Source: Bryobacteraceae bacterium (lineage in GTDB: Bacteria; Acidobacteriota; Terriglobia; Bryobacterales; Bryobacteraceae). From it: 56,171 nt of DNA. Shown here in pieces: positions 18,686 to 27,358 of this stretch; the first letter of the stretch is position 1, and each line of letters begins with the position of its first letter. Under the pieces are notes generated by a model that was not told the DNA's origin, searched no databases, and saw nothing but the letters and a program-made list of their open reading frames with translations. The position numbers and the translations under genes were made by a program. The stretch lies in contig JAICXK010000003.1 in assembly GCA_025980435.1 (NCBI GenBank), positions 1-56,171 on the forward strand, given 5' to 3'.

Positions 18686-19351
18686 TCAGTTATGGGTGAT
18701 CCAGCCATCTTCTATTTGAATGATCCGGTGACCGTATTCGGCGTTCTTCTCGTTGTGGGTGACCTGAACGATGGTGGTTCCTTCTTCGTTGAGCTTCTTG
18801 AAAAGCTCCATAATCTCCTTGCCCTGACTCGAGTGAAGATTGCCGGTCGGCTCGTCGGCCAGGATCAGCTTTGGGCTTGCAATCATGGCACGCGCGATCG
18901 CCACAAGCTGCTGCTGGCCGCCGGAAAGCTGGTTCGGATAGAGATCTTTCTTGCCTACCATGCTGAAGCGATCGAGCGTATCGCAAACAATGCTCTGGCG
19001 CTCCGATTTCTTGACATTGCGGTAGGAGAGGGGGATATCGAGGTTCTCGTAGACAGTGAGCGAGTCGAGAAGATGATAGCTCTGAAAAACGAACCCAATG
19101 TATTTCTTGTAAAGCTCCGAGCGGTCTTTCTTGTTGAGCCGGTGAATGGGATGGTCCAGAAAATTGTATTCGCCGGTCCACGCGCTGTCGTGCATACCGA
19201 GTAGATGGAGGAGCGTGGATTTCCCCGCCCCGGACGGCCCCATGATGGAGATGAATTCGCCTTGCTTGATGTCGATGCTGACGCGCCGGAGAACGAAGGT
19301 CTTGGTCGGACCGTGCTGAAAATATTTTTCAATGTTGCGTAAAGAGATCAT
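18686..19351 (-). CDS. ABC transporter ATP-binding protein, LolD/MacB type (second copy)
   Basis: A 221-residue ATPase with Walker [11 protein letters not shown]-loop [12 protein letters not shown], signature [14 protein letters not shown], Walker B LILADEP and switch histidine in VTHNEKN. Of the LolD/FtsE/MacB group, which drives FtsX-type permeases that extrude substrates or pull lipoproteins rather than pump through a channel. It is one of two such ATPases in the cluster and differs clearly from the one at 19624, so the pair may form a heterodimer or serve two permeases. No permease gene is adjacent. Confidence 0.9.
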   Translation of the reverse strand: MISLRNIEKYFQHGPTKTFVLRRVSIDIKQGEFISIMGPSGAGKSTLLHLLGMHDSAWTGEYNFLDHPIHRLNKKDRSELYKKYIGFVFQSYHLLDSLTVYENLDIPLSYRNVKKSERQSIVCDTLDRFSMVGKKDLYPNQLSGGQQQLVAIARAMIASPKLILADEPTGNLHSSQGKEIMELFKKLNEEGTTIVQVTHNEKNAEYGHRIIQIEDGWITHN

Positions 19352-19390
19352 TTGCGGTTCATCGGGCGAAGCCGGGCGAGGGCGTCCGGC

Positions 19391-19413
19391 GCGGACCAGG
19401 GGGTCCGCCCCAC
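19391..19413 (-). repeat. Intergenic hairpin element, copy B
   Basis: Stem GCGGACC / GGTCCGC with an AGGG loop followed by CCCAC on the plus strand. On the minus strand it follows the stop codon of the 66-residue gene by only a few bases (TAAAATGAAG then TGGGGCGGACC). Same architecture as copies at 1086 and 21811. Confidence 0.6.
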
Positions 19414-19419
19414 TTCATT

Positions 19420-19620
19420 TTAGTCGCGCGTAAAAGGGATGGGCGGCACGTGAGGAGCCGGCGGCGCGTCGGGAATCACGACCACCGGGCCATGCGGCTG
19501 ATGAAAGAAGACTGCACGATGCGAAGTGACTTCAAACCGAAACGCGTTTCGCGCCTGCGTGAATACCGCGAATCCGAGCAAGATCAAGCCCACAGCAACA
19601 ATATCAATATTCCTTGACAT
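19420..19620 (-). CDS. Small single-pass membrane protein between two ABC ATPases
   Basis: A 66-residue protein that I do not recognise. Residues about 6-22 (DIVAVGLILLGFAVFTQ) form a membrane anchor or signal; the rest is short and ends in a proline-rich tail (PDAPPAPHVPPIPFTRD) that would be periplasmic if the N-terminus is inside. It starts three bases after the stop of the upstream ATPase gene, which argues for real translation by coupling despite its size. A small partner subunit of the transporter is a reasonable guess, nothing more. Confidence 0.5.
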   Translation of the reverse strand: MSRNIDIVAVGLILLGFAVFTQARNAFRFEVTSHRAVFFHQPHGPVVVIPDAPPAPHVPPIPFTRD

Positions 19621-19623
19621 ACC

Positions 19624-20325
<702 letters not shown>

Positions 20326-20391
20326 TCTGCTTCAGTCCTCCTTTGGGCTAATAAGCTTATTACGTGTGGCATGGCGTTCTGGTTCAAATTT

Positions 20392-21657
20392 CTAGTTCAA
20401 GCGGATGCGCTGGTACGAATCGTACTGGGACATGTCGGAAAGGATAACGCGGTCTCCGACATTCAGACCTTCCAGTACTTCAATCGTATTAACGGAAGCC
20501 CGGCCCAGCTTGACGTTCACCCGCGTTGCGCCCTTGCCGTCCGGATCAATCTTGAAGAGGCCGATGGTGGTATCCGGTTCACCGGAGACAGGCCGGTCCA
20601 CGTACACGACATCAGGCAGACGCTCAATTTCGACGGTGCCATCCACGCTCAACTCAGGGCGAGCACCCGGAGGCAGGGCTCCCAGCAATGCCACATCCAC
20701 TCCTACGGTTCCATTTAGCGCGGCGGGATCGATCCGAATCACGCGGCCGGGGATAATGCCGTTGCGGGTGTCAATAGAGGCGTCCAATCCGATTCGCACA
20801 TCTTTCATTTGCGTTTCGGGGATCTGCAGAACGGCTTTCAGTTTCTTCGGGTCGGCGACCTTGGCGAGAATGGTTCCGGCCGTGACCCGCTGCCCGACTT
20901 CAACGTCCACTTCCTGAAGAACCCCATCGATGCCCGCGCGAATCGTCAACTGATCCACCTGTTTCCGTTTCAGATCATAAGCGGCCCGAGAGCTTTGAAC
21001 GACCACTTCCTGAGCGTCGATCTGCGCTTTGATGGATTCATCCGCAATGGCAAGCCGCTGCTTCTGGAGGGCGACCCGGCTCTGCAGTTGGTTCGCCTGG
21101 TCGACCGTCAGCTTCGATTCCAGGTCACTCTTCAGGTTCAGGCGAGTCAGCTCCAGATCACGGTCCGCAGTCAGCTTCGCCTGGGTGAATTGCGACTCGA
21201 GTTCGGCAAGCTGCGCGCGTTGGTCCAGCTTGTCGCTTTCGAGCTTGACTTTGAGGTTGGCGAGATTGGCCTGATCCTGCTTCATGGTCCATTCCGCTTT
21301 CTCGGCTTCCAGTTCGAGATCCGGGTCGCTGAGGACCAGAATGACGTCGTTAGCTTTTACCGGGTCAATGCCGGCGCGCCGGTCGATCTGCGACACGCGT
21401 GAGTCCTGAGCGGCAGCGATCCAGTGGATCTCTTCGGGCTTGAGGGCGCCTAAACCGCGGACCTGCCGTTCCATGGGACCACGCTTTACCGTGCCCGGCC
21501 ATAAACCGCTCATATCTACCGAAGGGGCTGCAGGCTTTAGACGCGCGAGCGCGACGGTGGTGCCGCCGATTGCGATGGCCACGACCACACCGAGCACAAT
21601 CCGTTTGATCAGCCGTTTACGTGCGACTTCTTTGCCGCGAGGAACATCCATTGCCAT
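20392..21657 (-). CDS. HlyD/MacA-type periplasmic adaptor protein
   Basis: A 421-residue membrane-fusion protein. It has a cytoplasmic basic N-terminus, a single transmembrane anchor at about residues 20-40 (RIVLGVVVAIAIGGTTVALA), then a lipoyl/barrel half and a long coiled-coil hairpin at about 115-235, rich in Glu, Lys, Leu and Gln. The second lipoyl half is AGIDGVLQEVDVEVGQRVTAGTILAKV, with a beta-barrel and membrane-proximal domain after it. Such adaptors link an inner-membrane transporter to an outer-membrane channel. It is the first gene of the cluster and has a sigma-54-type promoter 24 bases upstream. No outer-membrane TolC partner is in the window. Confidence 0.88.
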   Translation of the reverse strand: MAMDVPRGKEVARKRLIKRIVLGVVVAIAIGGTTVALARLKPAAPSVDMSGLWPGTVKRGPMERQVRGLGALKPEEIHWIAAAQDSRVSQIDRRAGIDPVKANDVILVLSDPDLELEAEKAEWTMKQDQANLANLKVKLESDKLDQRAQLAELESQFTQAKLTADRDLELTRLNLKSDLESKLTVDQANQLQSRVALQKQRLAIADESIKAQIDAQEVVVQSSRAAYDLKRKQVDQLTIRAGIDGVLQEVDVEVGQRVTAGTILAKVADPKKLKAVLQIPETQMKDVRIGLDASIDTRNGIIPGRVIRIDPAALNGTVGVDVALLGALPPGARPELSVDGTVEIERLPDVVYVDRPVSGEPDTTIGLFKIDPDGKGATRVNVKLGRASVNTIEVLEGLNVGDRVILSDMSQYDSYQRIRLN

Positions 21658-21680
21658 GGGCGTTATTCGCTTCTGTTAGA

Positions 21681-21696
21681 TGCATTTCAGGTGCCA
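21681..21696 (-). promoter_or_regulatory. Sigma-54 (-24/-12) promoter of the transporter cluster
   Basis: Read on the minus strand the sequence is TGGCACCTGAAATGCA. It matches the sigma-54 consensus TGGCAC-N5-TTGCA at all but one position and has the invariant GG and GC exactly ten bases apart. The predicted start of transcription lies about 12 bases downstream, just ahead of the adaptor ATG at 21657. The cluster itself encodes an NtrC-type sigma-54 activator, which strengthens the assignment. Confidence 0.65.
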
Positions 21697-21810
21697 GCTC
21701 TATATTTCGCGCTAAGCTACTGATTTTAAGCTAAAAGGGATGAGACAGAACCCTCTCGCGGTGTCCGAATATGGGATCACATCGTGCGGCTGGGGGCAAT
21801 AGCAAGGGGA

Positions 21811-21863
21811 GCGCGACCAGGGGGTCCCGCGCGAATGAGGGCGTCGGCCCACATTTTAGTGCT
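21811..21863 (-). repeat. Intergenic hairpin element, copy C (extended)
   Basis: An imperfect stem GCGCGACC / GGTCCCGCGC with AGGG loop, followed after about 16 bases by GGCCCACATTTTAG. The terminal CATTTTAG matches the end of copy B, and on the minus strand it again begins at a stop codon, here that of the cation-efflux gene. It is a diverged copy of the family seen at 1086 and 19391. Confidence 0.5.
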
Positions 21864-22797
21864 GGTGACCGTGATCTTCGACCTGGGTGTGTCCGGTGGT
21901 CATGCGGCAGCCGTTATCGGACAGAACACATGGTACGTGCTCGAACTGAATTGTAGTGTGGTGAATTCCGAAGCCGCACAAAACGGAATTAATCCGTTTT
22001 AGGATACGCTCGCTCGACGAGGGCGGCATGTCCTCGATAAGCACGTGCGAGCTAAGTGCGTGGGTGCTCGCGCCCAGGCTCCAGACATGCAGATCGTGCA
22101 CATCCAGCACTCCTTCGATGCCGGACATAGCGGCGGTGACCTTCGCCAGTTCCATGCCGCGCGGCGAGCCTTCGAGCAGTATGTTCAGCGATTCGCGAAT
22201 AATATCCCAGGCCGTGTAGACGATCAAAATCCCAATCGCAACCGAAAGGATGGGATCCATATACGTCCATCCCGTGAACCGGATCACGATGGCGCCGATG
22301 ATGATCGCGACCGCCCCCAGCGCATCGCCCAGCATGTGAATGAACGCGGCCCGGATGTTGATATCCTCTTTTTGGCCGCTGTTCAAGCCCAGCATAATCA
22401 CACTGTTAAGAAACAGGGCGAGCACAGCGACCCATAGCATGATGCGGTCATTCACCGGTTCAGGATGAACGATCCGTACCGCAGCTTCCCAGAAAATCGC
22501 GATGGAAATAACAATGAGAGTGGAAGCGTTCAGAAAAGCGGCAATAACACCTGCGCGCTGGTACCCGTAGGTTTTCACCTGGTTCGCGGGTTTTCCTTGC
22601 AAATAGAAGCCAACTGCCGCCAAAAGCAGCGCAAGCGCATCGGTGAAGTTGTGTCCGGCGTCCGAGATCAGGGCCAGACTCTGGGAGCGCAAGCCGGCAA
22701 AGACTTCAAACCCGGTAAATGCAAGCGTGGCAGCTAAAGAGAGCCAAAGAATCCAACCGGTATTACGCGCATGGCCATGGTTGTGATTATGAGCCAC
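21856..22797 (-). CDS. Cation diffusion facilitator (Zn/Co/Cd efflux) protein
   Basis: A 313-residue CDF transporter exporting divalent metal by proton exchange. After a short histidine-rich N-terminus (HNHNHGHARNTG) come six transmembrane helices. Metal-site motifs are HNFTD in TM2 (SDAGHNFTDALAL) and HMLGD in TM5 (AAFIHMLGDALG), the H/D pattern of the zinc-type CDF subgroup. The cytoplasmic C-terminal domain has VHDLHVWSLG and ends with HTQVEDHGHQH, another metal-binding patch. I start at GTG 22797, which has AGAGGTC upstream, rather than the TTG at 22818. Last gene of a minus-strand run beginning at 26191. Confidence 0.9.
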   Translation of the reverse strand: MAHNHNHGHARNTGWILWLSLAATLAFTGFEVFAGLRSQSLALISDAGHNFTDALALLLAAVGFYLQGKPANQVKTYGYQRAGVIAAFLNASTLIVISIAIFWEAAVRIVHPEPVNDRIMLWVAVLALFLNSVIMLGLNSGQKEDINIRAAFIHMLGDALGAVAIIIGAIVIRFTGWTYMDPILSVAIGILIVYTAWDIIRESLNILLEGSPRGMELAKVTAAMSGIEGVLDVHDLHVWSLGASTHALSSHVLIEDMPPSSSERILKRINSVLCGFGIHHTTIQFEHVPCVLSDNGCRMTTGHTQVEDHGHQH

Positions 22798-22843
22798 GAA
22801 TTGGACCTCTGCTTTCAATTTACGATAAGCAGGGGGGCGTGGG

Positions 22844-23485
22844 TCAGTTTTGAGGCTGCTGGGGCTTTTCGCCGGGGCGATAGAGCGTCGGAATCTTCTT
22901 TTTCTTCTCTTCCTGTGTCGCGGCAGCCTTTTTGCGGGAATCCACTTCTTTGGCGGACATCATCGCTTCCCGTTCTTTCGTTTCCTTCGCATCTTCCGCC
23001 GTCAACTCCGAGGCTCGCTTGCCGGAATCCTCCATTGACAGTTCGCGGCTATCGCTGGTGGTGTCGATGGCTTGCTGAAGAACGAACTGGTATCGATCTA
23101 TGTCCTTGGGATTACTGTTCTGGATTTTGTTCAACTCGTCCAGGAACTCCTTCTCTGCATTCAGCACGGCAACCAGACCCTTATCGAGCGCGTGCTTGCG
23201 AAGAAGCGCATCGTCCGACACGGAATCGATCGCTTCGATGATCTTCCCGTAATCCTCCAGCGCGTTATGAATAAAGATGCTGCGTCCCGGCTTGTCCTTG
23301 GATAAATACTGCTGCAGCAAGTCCATGCGCTGCTTCGCGAAGTGAACGTAAAGCTCGAGCCGTTCGTTCGGATCCTGCGCTTCCCGGACCTGATCGACTT
23401 CATTCGGCGTCAGAAAATCGCGGTCCTCTGCAAAAGCAAGCGAGCCCACGCACAGAACGGCGCAGAGCGCGACACCCCACTTCAT
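22844..23485 (-). CDS. Secreted hypothetical protein, charged
   Basis: A 213-residue protein of unknown family. It has a signal peptide (MKWGVALCAVLCVGSLAFAE), a helical acidic/basic body with heptad-like stretches (about 30-150), a very charged segment around residues 155-195 (ELTAEDAKETKEREAMMSAK and following lysines) and a proline-rich end TLYRPGEKPQQPQN. No enzyme motif is visible. Its ATG overlaps the stop of the preceding gene by four bases (ATGA), so it is translated with it. It probably works with the two upstream secreted proteins in the periplasm. Confidence 0.65.
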   Translation of the reverse strand: MKWGVALCAVLCVGSLAFAEDRDFLTPNEVDQVREAQDPNERLELYVHFAKQRMDLLQQYLSKDKPGRSIFIHNALEDYGKIIEAIDSVSDDALLRKHALDKGLVAVLNAEKEFLDELNKIQNSNPKDIDRYQFVLQQAIDTTSDSRELSMEDSGKRASELTAEDAKETKEREAMMSAKEVDSRKKAAATQEEKKKKIPTLYRPGEKPQQPQN

Positions 23486-23925
23486 TTCTTCATCACTCCG
23501 GCCAGAAGCTTGTCGTGAATCTGATCGAGCATGCGGTTGGTCTGCTCGGCCCAGCCTCGCTCCGGAACATCAATGTCTTCGAGAAGGCTGGACATGCGGC
23601 GCTGGAGCAGAGCTACGTTCAATTCGGCCTTTTTGTAATATTTGGCTTTCCTGGCTTCCTGCAGCGACTCGACGCAGAAATTCAGGGCCTTTGTCATCTT
23701 GTCGAGCTGGGCATCGCCCCTGTCGATCTCACCTCTATTGTAGAAATCCCGGGCATTGTCGAACGCCGAATTGGCAAGCAGGAGCGCCTTTTCCGAGCGC
23801 CTGGCCGGATTGTGTTCCGTGGTTTTTAGCTCCGCGATAAAGGATTGTGCATAAGCCGACGAAACAAATGTCACGATTGCGATACCCATTCCGATTCGTC
23901 TTGCCGGGTGCATGGATAGCTTCAT
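23482..23925 (-). CDS. Secreted hypothetical helical protein
   Basis: A 147-residue protein with a signal peptide (hydrophobic IGMGIAIVTFVSSAYAQ, then SFIAELK). The mature part is predicted all-helical with regular charge patterns (SEKALLLANSAFDNARDFYN, LNFCVESLQEARKAKYYKKA), resembling a single TPR-like or four-helix unit. I do not recognise the family. It overlaps by four bases both the TPR gene upstream and the charged secreted gene downstream, so the three are translationally coupled. Confidence 0.65.
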   Translation of the reverse strand: MKLSMHPARRIGMGIAIVTFVSSAYAQSFIAELKTTEHNPARRSEKALLLANSAFDNARDFYNRGEIDRGDAQLDKMTKALNFCVESLQEARKAKYYKKAELNVALLQRRMSSLLEDIDVPERGWAEQTNRMLDQIHDKLLAGVMKK

Positions 23926-25139
23926 CGATTCGCCTCCTTTTCGAGAATTCTGCTGCGCTGCCGGGCGATAAATTCCTGATCCGGAAATTTGCCCTGGCTC
24001 ATGGCGAGAAACTTCTGGTAACTGGCCAGGGCCGGTTTAACCTTGTGCAGCTTGTCCAGAATGATGGCGCGATAGTAGAAGTCGCCGGCGGAATCCGCGT
24101 TCAGGGTGTGGATTCGATCGAGGGCAGCCAGGGCTTGCGGATATTGCTCCGACAAAACGGAGGCATTGGCGGCTTCATTCCACGCTTCCACCGCATCCGG
24201 TTTGATAGCGGCCGCGGCAGCAAACTGGCCGGCTGCGGCCGCGTAGTCATGCTTGTCTCGATAAATCCGGCCAACCGCCATGCGCAAATCATAATCCTTT
24301 GGATTCGAGGACAACGCACGCTCCAGAATGGGCGCCGCGGCGTCCGGCTGATGATTACGCAAGTAAGCGGTCGCAAGGGCCAATTGGTTGGCAGGAGTCG
24401 GTGATATCGCCACGGCGGCCTGGAATTCCGGCACGGCATCGGCCGGGCGGTTGACGGACAGGTAAAGACGCCCCAACTCCTCCCGAGCGCCCGCGTTCTC
24501 CGGAAACTCTTTCAGCAGCGCGATGGCGTCTTCGGCATGATTCGCCTTCGAAAGCGCCACAGCCGCTTCGAGGAGGTAGGATTTCAGATTTGAATCGAGA
24601 TTCGCCGCGTTACGGTAATGAGGCAGCGCTTCTTCCGGCTTGTTCTGGCGCAGCAGAGTTTGACCAAGGCCGAGCTCGGCAGCGGCAAGCTTGGGGTCGA
24701 GACCCAGCGCGGCGCGAAAGGCGCCGGATGCTCCATCCAGATCTCCGCTCTGAAGTAAGGCATCGCCTAAATAGCGCTGCGGCCGAGCCTGATTCGGCTT
24801 CTGTTTCGCGGCATCGCGGAGCAGCGGAACCGCTTCAGAAGGCTGCCGATTGTGTACGTCGAGAATACCGAGATTGAGCTCGGCCTCATATAGGCCCGGC
24901 TTGAGATTAAGAACCTGCTTATAGTGCCCGGCTGCGTCAGTATTCTTCTTGAGGGCGGTTTCGGCAAGGGCGAGATTAAAGAGCGCGACGTAATCTTTCG
25001 GATCGGCTTCCGCAAGTTTCGAAAAGATCTGCTCGGCTTGCGCGTAGTCCTGGTGATCGAGCGCCTGCAGTCCAGCCGAGTGCGGATCGGCCGAGGGAAC
25101 GGCGCTGAGATAGGCAGCGAGAAAGAGCAGGGCAAACAT
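23922..25139 (-). CDS. Secreted tetratricopeptide repeat protein
   Basis: A 405-residue exported protein: signal peptide MFALLFLAAYLSAVPSADP, then about ten TPR units across the whole length. Clear TPR spacing (W/L-G-Y-A-F-A-P pattern) is seen in DYVALFNLALAETALKKNTDAAGHYKQ, ARPQRYLGDALLQSGDLDGA and AAAELGLGQTLLRQNKPEEALPHY, with repeats through residue 360. TPRs form a superhelical protein-binding surface, so it is probably a periplasmic scaffold. It heads a tightly overlapping trio with two small secreted proteins and follows the flippase-like gene by 23 bases. Confidence 0.82.
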   Translation of the reverse strand: MFALLFLAAYLSAVPSADPHSAGLQALDHQDYAQAEQIFSKLAEADPKDYVALFNLALAETALKKNTDAAGHYKQVLNLKPGLYEAELNLGILDVHNRQPSEAVPLLRDAAKQKPNQARPQRYLGDALLQSGDLDGASGAFRAALGLDPKLAAAELGLGQTLLRQNKPEEALPHYRNAANLDSNLKSYLLEAAVALSKANHAEDAIALLKEFPENAGAREELGRLYLSVNRPADAVPEFQAAVAISPTPANQLALATAYLRNHQPDAAAPILERALSSNPKDYDLRMAVGRIYRDKHDYAAAAGQFAAAAAIKPDAVEAWNEAANASVLSEQYPQALAALDRIHTLNADSAGDFYYRAIILDKLHKVKPALASYQKFLAMSQGKFPDQEFIARQRSRILEKEANR

Positions 25140-25162
25140 GGCCGAACCCCGTTGCTCCTATT

Positions 25163-26191
25163 CTATCGAGACTTTTCGCGCTCCTCGGCGGCGGCGGTGG
25201 CTTCTTTATGGAGATGGGTCATGTTGATCCCTTCCAGCGTTACCGCAATAAAGCCGATAACGATCAGCGGAAGGGTGACCACGGCCCACAAGATTAGCGA
25301 AAACCGCTTGGCGTGCGCAGAAGCCATGCCGAACATAATGAGGGTCCGCGCCGTCACCCACTGGAAGGATCCCAGGTTGCCCGGCGCCTGCGGCACGATG
25401 CTGCTGAGGCGCAGTAAGACCATCATGGTGAATGAGGCCGTCCATGGGACATCAAGCCCGTTCGCCTTGACTACGGCGTAAATGGGAAGAATCTGCGCGA
25501 GCATATACGCGCCGCTGAGAAGGAAGGCGAAATAGAGATAGCGCGAGTGGCCGATGAGATGCAAATCCGCGATCAGGGTATCGAACCAGCGCGGCCACTT
25601 TATTCCGAAGATGGGACCCAGGGATTGCTTGTGATTGTACATTCCCCACCCGAGGAGAATTGCGCAGAGAACGATGAGAACTCCGAGTATGTAGCCACCT
25701 TTGAGCAACACTCCGGGCAGCCGGCCCATCTGGAGGCAGAAAAAAAAGCAGGCCATCAGCCAGACGCCGTCGAACATGCGCTCAATCAGGGCGGAAGCGA
25801 ACGTTATGGATAGCGGAATGGTGCTGGACTTAGAAAGCAGAAAACAACGGATCAATTCTCCGGCGCGCAGCGGCAGAACTTCGTTGGCAAACAGGCCGAC
25901 GTAGATCGCCTCGACGGTATACGTAAAAGGAACCCTGCGAATGGGAGTGAGGAGCACCTTCCACCGCCATCCGTGAATCAGGTAGACGCAAACGTCAAAG
26001 GCAACCGCGCCGCATACCCAGCTCCAGTGCATGTGCCGGACTTCGCCCCAGATGCGGCCGAGGCCCGCGCCATTCAGCACCCAAGCCATGCACACGAAAG
26101 AGATCAGGCTCGTGGCAATGATGAATGCCCACGTTCTGAATTTCCTAGCGCGCTCGACAGGCCTCAGTGGTGCGGGGGTCTGGATGCTCAA
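25163..26191 (-). CDS. Flippase-like integral membrane protein (LPG synthase TM / UPF0104 family)
   Basis: A 342-residue polytopic membrane protein with about seven to eight hydrophobic helices. The family landmark R-W-x-x-L (HGWRWKVLLTPIRR), the ANEVLPLRAGELIRCFLLS segment and the central FASALIERMFDGVWLM with conserved glutamate and arginine match the lysylphosphatidylglycerol synthase membrane domain family (YbhN-like). The RLSSIVPQAPGNLGSFQW segment near the end, with its P-x-x-P-G-x-x-G pattern, is also typical. Members flip or modify lipids or glycolipids; no catalytic aminoacyl domain is fused, so substrate is unknown. First gene of the operon including the TPR trio and probably the CDF transporter. 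Confidence 0.82.
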   Translation of the reverse strand: MSIQTPAPLRPVERARKFRTWAFIIATSLISFVCMAWVLNGAGLGRIWGEVRHMHWSWVCGAVAFDVCVYLIHGWRWKVLLTPIRRVPFTYTVEAIYVGLFANEVLPLRAGELIRCFLLSKSSTIPLSITFASALIERMFDGVWLMACFFFCLQMGRLPGVLLKGGYILGVLIVLCAILLGWGMYNHKQSLGPIFGIKWPRWFDTLIADLHLIGHSRYLYFAFLLSGAYMLAQILPIYAVVKANGLDVPWTASFTMMVLLRLSSIVPQAPGNLGSFQWVTARTLIMFGMASAHAKRFSLILWAVVTLPLIVIGFIAVTLEGINMTHLHKEATAAAEEREKSR

Positions 26192-26288
26192 GCAACTTCA
26201 TAATAGCGCCGGGTGCGGTTCCGGGCTGTTGTGACGATTCGCAGGTAACACCGAGTCGGTCAGATTGTCCTGCCTGCACAAAGCAATC

Positions 26289-27257
26289 TCAAACACAGGC
26301 TGAGCAGTTCTGGCCGGCATCACGCTTGACCCAGGAATAGGCCCTTAGCGAATTTTTCCAATAGAACTTCTCCGTAGCCACCGAACCTTTCGTGGAAATG
26401 AATTCTTTGGCCAATCGGAATACATCTCCGTATTGGGCCCACAAATCGCTATTGGGCCAGTCGCTTCCGTATAGCAGGCGGTCAGCCCCAAAAAGCTCCC
26501 AGATTCGATCCAGCCGATCCCGATAAAAATCAAGTTTCAGCGGCACATGCCCGTGAACTCTCCGCACAATCCCCGAGATTTTGGCGAACACCTTGGGCCG
26601 TTGCCCTAATCGCTGCAAATCCGCATCCAATTCCTTCCGTCCGGCAGAATCCTCGGGCGGCGCCAGCTCCGGCAAATGATCAATAACAATCTTGAGGTCA
26701 GGAATCCGATCGCTCAGCCGCACAACAGCGTGCATCAGCTTCGGGTCCGGGTTGGCGGTATCGAGCACCAGCCCGGCCGCCGCCAACTGCTTCAGGTTGT
26801 CGATAAATACAGCATTCGATATCTGTCTGCTCAAGTCGCGATTCCACAGGTTCCCATACCGGATGCCGCGTAAAAGAGGGTTCTTGTGCAGGCGTTCGAG
26901 CTGTTTGCCGAACTCCGGCGCAGCGGGTTCCAAATCCCCGATCGTACCGACGATAATCCGATCTCTTGCTGCAATATCGAGAACCCACCAATTGTCATTC
27001 GGCCACGGGCTGCACTCTATTTCGATGGCGCCGACGACACCAAACGGCGCCGCCAGTTTCCGATAGCGTTCGGGCAAAGCGCTCTTGTAGATGGAGCTGC
27101 CCTTCGGCGGCCACGGCACGCCCTGCGGGCGCTCGACGTCAAAGAGATGGATGTGGCTGTCGATGATCGGCACATGGACTGCATCGCCGGCAAGCAACTG
27201 AGATCCGTGCGCAACCGCACCTGCAAGAGCTGTAGAGAGAAATCTCCTCCGCTTCAC
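26289..27257 (-). CDS. Tat-exported amidohydrolase (amidohydrolase-2 family)
   Basis: A 322-residue TIM-barrel metal hydrolase. I start at GTG 27257 since it gives a twin-arginine leader (KRRRFLSTALAGAVAHGSQL) and the family's own opening follows (VPIIDSHIHLFDVERPQG). The HxH metal pair is in DSHIHLFD; further landmarks are KIVIDHLPELAPP and LLYGSDWPNSDLW, the latter with the conserved aspartate. Family members include lactonases (L-rhamnono-, L-fuconolactone hydrolases) and decarboxylases; a lactonase of sugar acids is the best guess from the W-P and GIRYGNLW features. It is divergent from the TIM-barrel isomerase gene 100 bases away. Confidence 0.78.
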   Translation of the reverse strand: MKRRRFLSTALAGAVAHGSQLLAGDAVHVPIIDSHIHLFDVERPQGVPWPPKGSSIYKSALPERYRKLAAPFGVVGAIEIECSPWPNDNWWVLDIAARDRIIVGTIGDLEPAAPEFGKQLERLHKNPLLRGIRYGNLWNRDLSRQISNAVFIDNLKQLAAAGLVLDTANPDPKLMHAVVRLSDRIPDLKIVIDHLPELAPPEDSAGRKELDADLQRLGQRPKVFAKISGIVRRVHGHVPLKLDFYRDRLDRIWELFGADRLLYGSDWPNSDLWAQYGDVFRLAKEFISTKGSVATEKFYWKNSLRAYSWVKRDAGQNCSACV

Positions 27258-27358
27258 GGGCGTATTATACGCTCCCAAGTAAGGTCTGCCGTGGCGGGCT
27301 GTGGTGCATGATCGAAACAAAGGCGCAGTGCGGCTGGTTGTTACGATTCATATGATCC

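Noticed and set aside
20349-20362. 14-bp palindrome TAATAAGCTTATTA between adaptor and ATPase genes
   Set aside because: Too short and AT-rich to treat as a separate regulatory finding; noted in the ATPase entry only.
21811-21863. Hairpin copy C as a classical Rho-independent terminator
   Set aside because: No T run follows the stem in either direction; it is better explained as a repeat-family copy.
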